Shown: positions 34,676 through 45,212 of the stretch, in pieces
How positions within the stretch are numbered: the first letter of the stretch is position 1
Layout: every line of letters starts with the position of its first letter
Assembly: GCF_004193775.1 (NCBI RefSeq)
Contig: NC_041008.1
Span: 14,775,731-14,839,730, forward strand
Reading direction: 5' to 3'
From: Glycine soja
Taxonomy: Eukaryota > Streptophyta > Magnoliopsida > Fabales > Fabaceae
Length of the DNA: 64,000 nucleotides
Notes under the pieces: model-generated
Database searches by the model: none
What the model saw: the letters and a program-made list of their open reading frames with translations, nothing else
Told to the model about the DNA's origin: nothing
Made by a program: the position numbers and the translations under genes

Positions 34676-35311
34676 TTACCTCAAAATGCCAAGGGAAAAT
34701 TCAACAGACTCAGAGTTAGTTTGACATAATTGAGAAACATAAATGAGATTTTGAGTGACAAATGGAACATGTAGTATATTGGAAAAACGAAGAGGGATGA
34801 TGTTGAATTCAATTGAGCCATGATGTTGAATGGAAAGACCATTACCATTGGCAATGTGAAGCTGATCCTGACCAGTGTAGTAATTGGAAATAGAGAGATG
34901 ACTGATGTCATTGGTCACATGGTGAGAGACTCCAAAGTCAAGAAGCCAAGAGATATCTGATGGATCCTCATGATGAGCAAGGTTGGCTTGATGACGAGGA
35001 TGATCAATAGGAAAGTCATGTAGGCAATAACATGTTTTGGCCGTGTGTCCCTTACGATCACAATACTGCCAATTTGATGAGGAGGAATTTGGTTGTTTGG
35101 AGCCTTGACTATTGTCTCCGAAGGAGGAGGAATTTGTGCAATTTGATGAGGCATGATGAGAAGGTTGATATCGTTTGCCATAGAGATCATGGGCCTGTAG
35201 GATATGAGTAATTTGTGTATTCCAAGTGTGGTAATTGTTTGCACTGAGTTTAATCAGAAGGTTAGAGGCAGTGGTAAGTTCCACAAGAGAGGTTGTATGG
35301 GCGGAAGCCAT
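34676..35311 (-). pseudogene. copia gag-protease with internal deletion
   Basis: A 211-residue frame begins MASAHTTSLVELTTASNLL and holds a zinc-knuckle-like YCDRKGHTAKTC, then WLLDFGVSHHVTND. The usual aspartic-protease triad D-S/T-G appears as DFG, so the active site looks altered. The gag is shorter than usual (the UBN2 middle is missing between YHTWNTQITH and the serine/asparagine-rich linker), pointing to an internal deletion. Confidence 0.8.
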
Positions 35312-35352
35312 AGGAAAAGGCTGTGAAGCTATAGGCTAAATTGATATCATAT

Positions 35353-35585
35353 AGAGAATAAAGATAATTGGTGTAGTCAATATTATTGATTGAGGTGCAA
35401 GGATATATCACATGGCACAAGGATAATCTCAAATTTCAATATCTAAGTTCTTATTTCATTCATAACTTTGTGAAATACATATAGGAGTACAAAGGCAAAC
35501 CAAAAGTCCCTACTCGTAATGTGACTCCTATAATGGCATAAATTAACTCAAGTTAATGGCTTATTAATTTGCATGCTAACCAACA
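35353..35585 (-). repeat. 5' LTR of the minus-strand copia element
   Basis: Read on the minus strand it starts TGTTGGTTAGCATGCAAATT and ends near TTTATTCTCTATA. It is followed by TGATATCAATTTAGCC, a weak match to the copia primer site TGGTATCA. The inner boundary is approximate. Confidence 0.55.
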
Positions 35586-35689
35586 ACTACTTTTGTTATG
35601 TCTTACTAAATATTACAACTTTATAAAACTAAAGCTAAATCATATATCTTGTTGGGCCTTTTCTTGCAAATTAGTCCATCTTCTTTATT

Positions 35690-37720
35690 CCTCAAGTTGA
35701 ATTAAGTAGTTGACCAATTTGACCTCCAATCCTTCAAAATAGTGGGTTTGCTTCAATCAAGTTGTCTCCATTTGGTTTAAGGCTTCTCTTGCTTTCTTAA
35801 CCTTTATCACTTTGATCTTAGCTTTCATTCATGCCCACAATTCATGAATAATCTTATCAATAACCTTCTCAATGTCCAACACTTCCTCATTAAAAACAAT
35901 ATTGTTTATGTGCCTCCATATCATAGTTTAAAAACCCGGTCCAACTCGGCTAGTCGGACCAGGACCCGGTGGCATAAGTAAACCTAGCGAATCGGACCGA
36001 TTTTTAAAACCTGTTACAAAAGAAACACTTCAAAACACTCCAAAAATAACCCGAGACTTGTGTAATTGTGTTATTGAATTATTATTTGTGGACTTGTGTT
36101 ATCAACTTTAATACTTCAATTGTTATTTTGAATTTTAGAGTATGAATGAACTTTTCTTAATCAAATAATGTTAGTTATATACTAATATATAATGGATACA
36201 TATATAATTTTAAATTTTTTTAATATATACCGGGTCAAACTAGGTCAATTACTGGCCTAGTGGTTGGACCACTGACCCATTGACCCACTACTTCAACTGA
36301 GTCAATGACCAGACCGATTTTCGTAACTTTGCTCCATATAATCCAAACAGTTGTTGCCTAAACCGTTTGTCATGCCCGTTTTGTTGACTTACTTCCCAAG
36401 CCCATCCCATGTTTCATAAAGTGAATATTGAAAATTTTGGTAAGACTGTCTACACTAAAAGCCATTGATACAAACATATCCAAATAGTATAGGAGAAATT
36501 ACAACAAAACATAAAGTGAATAGATTGGATTTTGTTTGAATCTTATTCATTAATAATTTCCAACAGAAACCTAGTACATTCGATGGTGCTTTTATTCGCC
36601 AAATCCATTTCCAAATATCCAATTTTGCATGATGTTGAATCCCCTCTTGGGAATGAGTTAAGCAACAATAAACCTTTTTGACGGTGTATCCTGTAGAATC
36701 ACCCTCCACCCAAACCCAACCATCCTCCTAGAGAAAGCAGCGCACCTTCACTACAAAGACCAAATCCAACTCTCATACCTCCACTTCCTTATACTTCTAA
36801 TGCTAGCTTCCTTTTGGTCAGAGTTAACATTGGAACTTTGTTTTTAATTGAACTTCCTCGCCCAATAATAGTCCCAAAATTTAAGATTATCACCCCTACC
36901 AACCTTCCTCCTTAAATTGTTTTTAAACCAACCATCTATACCTCCCATTTGACAAACTCTCTTCAAATCCTTCCACCAAATAGACCCATTGGTACACACC
37001 TCTAAGCATATGTCTCTCCAAATTACCATATTTCACCCTCAACACTAACACAAAAACAATTTTTCTACCAACATTCTTCACCCCCATTTTCCCAAAAAAA
37101 GTCTTACTAAATGTTCAATATACTTTATTCTCAACTCACCCTTCTTTTGGAAGGCATACTCTTTCCCACCTTACCCACACCATTTTCCTTACTTCCTCAT
37201 CCTAAAGAAAATTTTAAGAGAAAAAACCTTGACAATTTTTAAAAAGGACAAGAAATACAAAAAAAAAAAAGATTAGAAAGCCAACCTAATGAAACAAATA
37301 TGACCACCAAAAGAAAGATATTTATTTTTCCACAAAGAGACTTTAGCTACCACAAGAGCCTATGATTCTTCTCTTTAGGACTAGCCCCCACCGATAGGCC
37401 CAAGTAGGAGAAAATAATAGACATAGAACTACAATTTAGCACATTGGCCAATCTTCCAATAGTGAGGTCATCTAAGGTCACTCCTAGAATCTTACTATTT
37501 TAGAAATTTACCTCCATGCCAACTGCCAATTCAAAACATCTTAAGACACTCTTTAAGGTTAAGATGTTCTCAATGGAAGGAATTCCAAAAAAGAGTGTCA
37601 TCTATAAATTATAGCAAAGAAATCTCCAAGTTTTTCCTTCCCACTTTGACCCCTTCAAACTTGTTACTTTCCACCACCTTCCTCATAAGTCTCCAAGCCC
37701 CTCGAGATGAAGACTAGCGT
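35690..37720 (-). mobile_element. L1-type LINE remnant (minus strand), split by a hAT MITE
   Basis: Minus-strand pieces in order: a reverse-transcriptase region near 37,590 with FIDDTLFFGIPSIENIL (the A/F-x-DD box), IIFSYLGLSVGASPK near 37,400, GSIWWKDLKRVCQMGGIDGW near 36,960, and WKWIWRIKAPSNVLGFCWKL (zf-RVT, 36,600). The C-terminal segment follows, with WRHINNIVFNEEVLDIEKVI directly left of the MITE. Stops and shifts are frequent; the endonuclease part and a poly-A tail were not seen. The MITE 35922-36331 interrupts the C-terminal domain and its removal rejoins the codons. Confidence 0.85.
35922..36331. mobile_element. hAT-type MITE, 410 bp, with 8-bp target duplication
   Basis: CTCCATAT is present at 35914-35921 and again at 36332-36339. 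The left end CATAGTTTAAAAACCCGG and the reverse complement of the right end CAAAGTTACGAAAATCGG are imperfect inverted repeats. An 8-bp duplication is the hAT size. Interior repeats are GGACC/GGTCC-rich with no coding capacity. The host LINE reading is restored when the element and one CTCCATAT are removed. Confidence 0.85.
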
Positions 37721-38852
37721 GGGTCTTATGTTCAAGGATTCCATTAAATTGTTGGGAGTTGATAGCTTCTACAGGTTGTTGGAAGCTTTGGACAATTTTT
37801 TGATTTGGCCAAGGAGATAAAGGATAGGGACAAGGTGGATGTTGCCTATATATTGGTGTAGCTCTCTTAGAAACAATCGATAAATTTTCACAAAAGGATT
37901 AAGAGCAATGGGTGAATCGTTAGGGTTAGGGTGATGAAGGAAACCATATCTCAAGTCAAGCAATGTTGTTGTGGGCTATAGAGGAAAGACAAATTTGCAC
38001 TGGGGGATGATTCAAAAGGCAATATCATTAGAATGGACTGTATTTCCTCTAATTCATAATGCTCTGATGATATACGTATGTATTTCGAAGATGGTCGGAG
38101 GTCCGGGGAAGAGCACGATGAGGTGGTAGAGAAATGACAAAACAAGGGGGGAGAAGGCTTCGATCCTTGATCCAGTGCGTGGGTATTAACCAAAAGATGG
38201 ATACCACCCTTGGGTCAGTGCAGATGTTAAACAACAATAGAGATGGAAAAATACGTTAAGGGGTCTCCAAATTCAAATTCGAACTAATCTTGAAGGTAAA
38301 CATGGAAAAGATATAAGGGATGATGGAGCGAAAAAACATTATGGTGTGAATCTCGAAAACAACTTAAAGCCATTGGAGACCAACGAGACGAAGGGTAGAA
38401 GCATAAATTTTGAAATTATGGTGAGTCTATCTCTAAAATACACATTATTCAATAGGAGTTTTAATTCTAATTACTCATTCTTTTTCTTGATGTCAAATTT
38501 TATTGAATGAAAATTTAGAAAAATAATTTATTTCTTAATTGAGATGGGTGCAATTAAATGTTATTAAATAATTTTTTTAATTAGCATGAAAAGAGATTTT
38601 TCTTCTTCTTATAATTAAATTTGGAGTCCAAATCTTCAATCATTTGCAAAAGTTATATGTAATTAATCTCTTAGAAGATTGACGTGACATATGTACGATT
38701 TGAGAGTGATAATGAAGGAGATATATAATTTGGGTGGTGAGTGGTCAAATTGGCAGCTCATAGGTCATTGATTCATGTTTTTAGTTTTATTTTTTAAAAA
38801 TATTTTTTTAATTGGTGCAAAAAAGGTTAATTCAAAATTGAATATTCTTATC
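37721..38852. other. No gene recognised
   Basis: Mixed composition up to 38,400, then AT-rich. Short open frames on both strands (for example 37951-38193 minus) show no recognised motif. May include more of the LINE, but I could not read it. Confidence 0.4.
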
Positions 38853-39050
38853 CAATGAGTGTAACTCAATTGATAATACACACTAAGTTTATGGGAAAAG
38901 ACCTAAGTTCAATTCATGTAAAATACACTCGAGGAAGGATGGTGAGCTTTATGTACAACTAATCCTCAAATTAAGATTAGTCTCATAGTTGACCCAAAAG
39001 ATCAAAACTTATAGGAACATCTCGAGATTTCACCAGAAAACCAAAAGCAC
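38853..39050 (+). mobile_element. Probable tRNA-derived SINE remnant
   Basis: GTAACTCAATTGATA at 38861 resembles a pol III box A of tRNA genes (GTAGCTCAGTTGGTA). AAGTTCAATTC about 44 bases later resembles box B (GGTTCGATTC). The following sequence is non-coding. Both boxes are diverged and the 3' end is not defined. Confidence 0.5.
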
Positions 39051-39552
39051 TAACGGTGGTTGGTAGGAAAAAATATTCTTGGACAACATTTTAAAATTGT
39101 TCCATTATTAGGTTCTTCTAATAATTGTTCTCTATATATAACGTGAGAAAGAATATTACCTTGTACATTATATAAAAGTTGTTGTTTTTAACTTTTATAT
39201 TATGGTTTATTTTCAATTAATGTTGCAATGAAGTAAAAATGTTAGCAATGAGGTTGTCACTACTATAAAAACAACTTTTTACGACACTAAAACAATGATA
39301 GTTGTATCATAACCGTCTATAAAAAATTATATATGATATTTTGTTAAATAAGTGAACATGTTGTCTTAAATTTAAGACAATTTTAATGAAGACCGTCTTA
39401 GTTGGAACAATATTAAAGACGGTTTTTACTAAAACCATCATTGTTGTGCATGTATGAAAATTTAAAAAATTGACTGAAGCACTCCCCAGTTCTCACATTT
39501 ATGAAATTCGAGCTCGATCTCATGCCAAAATCCCTAAATCCTTAAACTTCTC

Positions 39553-39927
39553 TTGCTGTCATGGTACTCTGACTCCGGCTACTCCTCCCCGCGCTCGCGT
39601 GAGATCGACTTCGAGAACCCGTTGTCGAGGGATGAGCAAGAGAACAAAAACACGACAATCAACTCTCCTATGTTGGTGATGACACCAAGATCCTCGCTGT
39701 CGACCACTCCGTTAAGTTCCCTGCCTTCCTCTTCAAGGTCGTCACCCTCTACGACTCCCTGCCACAGGACCTCACCTTAAAGTACCAGCCCTCCGACAAA
39801 GACCTCAACGCCCTCATCTATGTCACCAACGACAATGACCTTAAACACATGATGCACGAATATGTTAGACTTTATCACCCTAACCTAAAACCTGTTAGAA
39901 TGAGACTCTTTCTTTTCACTCTCTAAT
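39553..39927 (+). pseudogene. PB1-domain protein fragment (captured)
   Basis: Readings in shifted frames: WYSDSGYSSPRSREIDFENP, then DNQLSYVGDDTKILAVDHSV and KFPAFLFKVVTLYDSLPQDL, YVTNDNDLKHMMHEYVRLYH, ending RMRLFLFTL and a stop. This is the plant PB1 domain (GGDTKILAVDR...TNDDDLDHMMHEYD). An internal deletion removed the usual stretch before DNQ, and one frame change is needed near 39,660. The source is an uncharacterised plant PB1 family. It is GC-rich relative to the element. Confidence 0.85.
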
Positions 39928-39988
39928 TCAAACCCTAATTGCTTTTGTTGTTGAAAATAACATTGATGTGTTGTTTACTTGAATTCAG

Positions 39989-40751
39989 AAATTGGAGGTT
40001 GCTTCCACGTAGAAGACCAGGGCTTTTGTTGCAGCTTTGAATGCAGAGGTTCGTCGCACCAAAGGTAGACTCATGGATGAGCTTCCTAAACTACAAAAAC
40101 GGATGCACAAGAAGGTGAACATTTGAGTTCTCTATTTCTTCACTTTTATCATATTAAGAACAAGCCTTTAACTAATACATGCTAAAACAAAATAATTTAA
40201 AACCATGTTCCTTTACATTACTAAACCAAACAAATCACTAAAAGATTGTGTTTCCCTAAAAAGGGTGCATATAAAAACCAATGCTATTTAAATATATTTT
40301 TCAAAAAAAGGAAGACTTTTTAATCTGCTTCAATTTGCTTGTGTCTTTTTGTTCTATGTTATCTTTGACTAGCAATCATAGAATCAAGGTTTTGATTGCA
40401 TTTCAAAATCTAAAACTATCATTAGTAGGTTAATGGTCTCACAAAAGAGGACATGGTTGTTCAATAGGTTCTTGTTCTGACATTGCCAGAGAGAATCCAA
40501 GTAATACCAAATGGTATTTATGGTGCTATTGTTCAAACTGCAGGATGGACCGCTACCTCATCTCAATCGCATATCAAGTTTGATTCATCAGGTCATTGGC
40601 ATTGCTTATATTAAATACATTTGAATTAAGTTTCAATACTGACTCTCTTTCATTCCAAACCTCAGAGGGACATCTTGGCAGTGATTATTTCTAGCAAAGT
40701 GAAGAATCCAGTCATTTTTTATAAGAGTATGAGATGCGCAGGATGAAACAG
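39989..40751 (+). pseudogene. SYP7-family Qc-SNARE (syntaxin) fragment (captured)
   Basis: Exon 39989-40114 reads RAFVAALNAEVRRTKGRLMD then ELPKLQKRMHKKV. Exon 40439-40591 reads VNGLTKEDMVVQ, a stop, then LTLPERIQVIPNGIYGAIVQ and SSQSHIKFDSSG. Exon about 40668-40751 reads EYEMRRMKQ after two stops. This order matches SYP71-73 (VVALNAEIRRTKARLLEEVPKL, LALPDRI.AIPDG, QEYEMRKIKQ). The SNARE motif and membrane anchor are not present. Intact proteins mediate ER/plasma-membrane fusion. Confidence 0.85.
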
Positions 40752-40934
40752 GTAAGCAAGATTTCTTTAGTATTTCAATTGCCTTGTTGTCTAAGTTAAT
40801 TGCTAAATTATGTTTATAATCATTTTATGGTATTTTGCCACTGGCTGATCTACATATAGTCTTAAGATGATTAGGAATTTTGTTGAAAGATGTTGGATTT
40901 TAAACGAATAATCATTTTCTCATATCTCCTTATC

Positions 40935-41140
40935 AACACTCACTTTGGTTTGTCACTTCCTGATCCTTGCTCTAGCGGTGTTGTTCTTATGCTCCAATGC
41001 ATCCACTTTCATCAACAAGTAAATTCTTAATCTTGTAATTTGTTTTGGTTCTTAGATATTCAGTTTATTCTGTTTGTTGATTAAATTGCTTGTTTTGATT
41101 TTGATTTTGATTAGGAGTCCACCAAAGATCCCATCATTAG
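40935..41140 (+). pseudogene. Reticulon-like (RTNLB) fragment (captured)
   Basis: A hydrophobic segment, CHFLILALAVLFLCSNASTF, continues INK up to a donor at 41018. After an acceptor at 41114 the text resumes with SPPKIPS in the right phase (the split codon gives Lys). This is the typical reticulon hairpin followed by N.SPP.IP. Only a short part is present. Confidence 0.7.
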
Positions 41141-41628
41141 GATTGATTTTTTCTCTTTATGACTGATTTTCGTCTCTTTAATGGTTGTGTATATGCTAGG
41201 AGGCTAATATTTTCCATCATTATTTTTTGTCTATATTCAAGATATTTTTCGTTTGTTCACATATATTGTTGTCTAGCTAGTTTCCTCAACCGGATCAGCA
41301 TCTGCTCAAGTATATATATATATATAATTTCTTAATACGTATATAGTTCTTAAAAGGTCACGAAAATTATTAACCATATTATTATTGTTATTCTGGCCTT
41401 TTTGCATCCAAGTTCCTTAATTTGTTGATCGTTTTTTAGAGTTTTATGTTTTGATGGATCTCAATCGGCTCTTTTAATATAGAGAACAACCTCAGACATG
41501 CTAAGTTGTGGATTGTTCCTTAAAAAGGGAGTTCAAATAGTATTTGAAGGCATCTGGTTTCATCAACAGAGATAGAAAATGCGTGAGTTTGAGTATTATA
41601 TTTTTTTAATTAAAGGTTGTTGCTTCAC

Positions 41629-42050
41629 CGTCTTAATTTGATAGACAAGCTCATTCCTACTATTGAAGGAGAAGATGGTATTTGTTATACCCATCCTAAT
41701 GTGAGCTATACACTGTGAAAATATGTTGGAAAAAAAAAATTCAAATCACCTCCCTTAATTTCTTGGTTTAACTAGAGATATGTGAGACATCATAAGGGTT
41801 TTATTTTTCAGTTCACCTCAGTCTACCTAACTTTGATTTTGGGTTGGGTGGTTATTCATATATGCATCTAACAGGACTAACAAGAGATGGGTTGAGCAAG
41901 AACTTCTTCCATAGACCTTCAAAGGCTTACACAACTGGGATAAGAAAGAGGAGAAAGATTCAAAATGAATACGACTTGCAAGGTGCAGAAACCCGGTGGC
42001 ACAAGACTGGTAAGACTAGGCTAGTGATGGTGAATGGAAAACAAAAGGGT
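41629..42050 (+). pseudogene. NAC transcription factor fragment, NAC075-like (captured)
   Basis: Segment ending at 41700 reads LNLIDKLIPTIEGEDGICYT then HPN at a GT donor. The segment from about 41,870 reads LTRDGLSKNFFHRPSKAYTT, then KIQNEYDLQGAETRWHKTGK and VMVNGKQKGCK, before diverging at about 42,050. FHRPSKAYTTGTRKRRKI and ETRWHKTGKTRPVMVNG are the NAC subdomain C/D of the NAC075/NAC073 clade. The rest of the NAC domain (KILVLY onward) is missing. Confidence 0.85.
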
Positions 42051-43414
42051 TGCAAGCTGTCAGCTAATTGCAAATTACAAGTTGCAATTTGTCAGCTTTG
42101 CACCTGATGATCTAAGCATCAACTATGGATCCAAACAAGACGTCAGCTAATTGAAAATTACAAGTTGCAAGTTTGTCAACTTTCAGATTTATTGAGTTAT
42201 ATACAAGAAACATGAGATCTCTTTGCTTCTGAAATGATTAAGAGCTTGGAAATGTTTGCTAAGGTGTGTTAAATGGATCTCAATTGCTTTTAACTAATTA
42301 TTATTTTTATTTATTATACAACACATCCTGCCATAATAATGGGATGCCATAATAATGGGATGTGTAGGAAGCTAGGCCACAAAGATTGTTATAACAATGG
42401 ATCAATTGTATGCGCATTTTGGAGGTTGGGAACATAAAAATGCTGAATATAGGAAAATAACTAGTCATATTTGTTTACTGGTACTATTTTTAAGAGCATA
42501 AATGTTGGATCAATTGATCTTTTAGTTTTGTCTCTTATTTATCAAGTCAAATCCCTTATCATGTTTATTTTTTACTGCTATCTTTTTATTGAGTGCAACA
42601 ACTAAATTATGTGTCATTATAGTTAATTATATATAATCTCCATTATAATACTTAAAGTTGCTGCAAGAATATTTTTATAGTTATAGTTAATAATAAAAGG
42701 TTGGGATGTTGCTGCGGGGTAGTAGACAACAGAGAAGCCAAACTCACCAATAGTAATAGTTAAAGTTTATTAGTACTCCAATCTACATCATATTATTATT
42801 ATTTCAGTACTTGTGACCTTTTTTAGTTAATATACACTTTGCATGTTTTGATAATTGGCCACCACTTTTTCAAGTTAATCAAGATATTTTTTTATTCAAA
42901 TTTCCTAAACAAGCCTTTGTCTTTTGATTTACAATTTACTTTTATGGAGATAAGTGTCCTCAATGGATCATGACCCGTCTTTATATAATGCCCAAGCTTT
43001 GGTGTCCCAGTACAATTTATATTATGTTTGGGCTAATAACCATAAGTTATCTTGCCTTATTTATGCTTTGGATTTTAATCATGTTTGATCTATTAGTTTC
43101 AATATAGGATAAAGATGTCTGAGTGCTTTTGACAATTATTATTATTATTTCAGCATTTATGAAACTTATGATGTGAAATGAATGACCATAAGAATAGTAA
43201 TATTATTTGTTGAGATACATTTTACATACTATTTGCAGATGCATTTTTGTAATGTATTGTAAATAATTATGTTATACATTTTTAAAATTTTAGTGTCATG
43301 CATTAATTAATTATTCTTATTATTATTTTAATGTTGATTTTTATGGAAAAAAATAAGATTTTTATGAAATTCATTATTTTAAAAGTTTTGAAAATTTTAA
43401 TTTTTTTTAAAAAA
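42051..43414. other. Non-coding interior of CACTA-B
   Basis: AT-rich. A direct repeat, GTCAGCTAATTG with AAATTACAAGTTGCAA, occurs at about 42,057 and again at about 42,141. CATAATAATGGGATG is duplicated in tandem near 42,335-42,362. No gene. Confidence 0.5.
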
Positions 43415-43835
43415 AGACATTCTAAGACGGTTTTATAAAAAATCGTTTTAGAATGTCTATATTTTAAGAAGGTTTTCCTAAAAATTGTCTTAAAATGATC
43501 AATTTATTTATAAATTGTTTTTGTTAAAAAAAATATTCTAAGATGATTTTTTGAAAAATCATCTTAGAATCTTTAATTTATTTTAATTTTTTATAAAAAA
43601 AATCATTTTAAGACGATTCTATCAAAAACCGTCTTAGAATTATCAATTTTTTCATTTTTATTTTTTTAAAAATACATCCTAAGACTATCTTAGAATGTCA
43701 TCATTTTAAGATGGTTATTTTATCTGAAAATCGTCTTAGAATTGTCATTTTTCTAAGAAGAGTTTTTAGAAACCATCATCATAGATGTGAATATTCTACG
43801 ACATTGCTTATGACGACAATTGACAACCGACGTAA
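43415..43835. repeat. Right subterminal hairpin array of CACTA-B
   Basis: About six inverted pairs follow one another, such as ATTCTAAGACGGTTTTATAA with CGTTTTAGAATG, ATTCTAAGATGATTTTTTG with AATCATCTTAGAATC, and TTTAAGACGATTCTATC with AACCGTCTTAGAAT. Units are separated by AT-rich spacers of 20-40 bases. Position and form match subterminal repeats of CACTA elements. Confidence 0.8.
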
Positions 43836-44197
43836 AACACACTTTTTTTAGTAGTGTGTACTAGTATCTCTTATAATATTTTATAAAAAAAATTAGCAAT
43901 TCTACTCACAAGCATCTGTATAATAGTTGTAAAGTACATTGAAATGATTAAAAAAAATAGCAAATGAACTTTAGAAGTTGGTTTATAACACAAATAAACC
44001 TCGACTTAAGGGATTTTCACCAGCCCAATGTAAAACTAATATTCAAAGCCAATTTATTGTGAACACGCATACTTCTAAACTATATTCAACATAAGCTATA
44101 TAATGTTGAAGAGCTTGAATATATAATTTGCTTCATATCATAATTAAATAACTTCAAATAAGTGCATTACCATAGTACCTCCCAAATCCCAAAGGAA

Positions 44198-45139
44198 TTA
44201 AACTTGGCATATCTTGGCATATTCAACTGTCAACTTTCCATCATGAGCTTTCCTGAAGAAATGCTTCACATAATCCGAATACAACACATTTTTATACAGG
44301 GCCTTCTCTCCACTAGCAAGCACTTGAGGCAAAGGGCCAATAACATCTGAGGGTCTAGGGTTCACAAAAATAGGCACTGAAACCCTAGTCTTGCTTCCAT
44401 TGACTGACACACGATGCTCAATACTCTTGTATCTCCCATTGCTCATTACTTGGAGTGCATCACCTATATTGATCACTATAGCACCGGAGACCGGTGGTAC
44501 ATGAATCCAGCCGTGGTGGTTCGGTGCTCGGACGTAGAGGCCACCAGTTTCATCTTGAAGGAGAACAGTTAGTGTTGAGACATCAGAGTGTCGCCCTATT
44601 GCTACCGTTAGATCATGATTTGGGCAAACAGGATAATAGTTGAGGTTGATCCTCTTTGAACCCATAAATAATGATTCATTTGTCTCATCAATTTCACTCA
44701 CATTTAGCCTCTTCATTAACACATTTAAAAGTTGTTTGATCAAGATTTCAGATCTCTTCATGTATTCCAGCGCTTCATTCCTACAAATTAAGTGTCATCC
44801 AATCAAATTTGTTTACATGTTTCTCTCTTTAATTGCTATATAAACTTCCATTCAAAATAATAAACATGGCAATTCAATTGGGTAAACAATACAAAATGTT
44901 TGGTGCAATAGGAAATGAATTATGCTTTTGTAAAAAAAGGAGGAGTGTTAGTAAATTAATTTTTGTCAGTATTAACTTATTTGTAAATAAAAATATTTTT
45001 ATTCTAAGTTTTGAACTTATGAAGTATATATCCTCTTACTATTTAAACATCTTTATCTTTTGTCACCAGTTGACTTTTTAATGGATTAACTTACTCTATA
45101 GAATATAAAAAGAAAGGAGTGATACTTCAATCCTTAACC

Positions 45140-45212
<73 letters not shown>

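Larger units (their letters stand above)
26150..35585 (-). mobile_element. Ty1-copia retrotransposon (minus strand), split by a CACTA element
   Basis: On the minus strand the order is 5' LTR (about 35353-35585, starting TGTTGGTTAGCATGC), gag-protease (35311 downward), GAG-pre-integrase/integrase, reverse transcriptase, then RNase H ending near 26150. The CACTA insertion 26664-32397 separates the late reverse transcriptase from the rest. Across the insertion the copia codons resume exactly when one GGT/ACC copy is removed. Stops and frame changes are scattered (the gag has an internal deletion), so the element was already dying or has decayed since. No 3' LTR was found. Internal length without the insertion is about 3.7 kb. 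Confidence 0.88.
39258..43856. mobile_element. Complete non-autonomous CACTA element with captured gene fragments (CACTA-B)
   Basis: Left terminus CACTACTATAAAAACAACTT at 39258; right terminus CACACTTTTTTTAGTAGTG ending at 43856. TGT occurs at 39255-39257 and at 43857-43859 as the 3-bp duplication. Length is 4599 bp. It has no transposase. It contains, all on the plus strand, fragments of four unrelated genes in the order PB1-domain, SYP7 syntaxin, reticulon and NAC, with introns retained. It lies 342 bp from the stop codon of the F6'H-like gene. The ends are related to CACTA-A in plan (CACTA + A-run, AAGACGG/CCGTCTT subterminal repeats) but not in detail. Confidence 0.92.
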
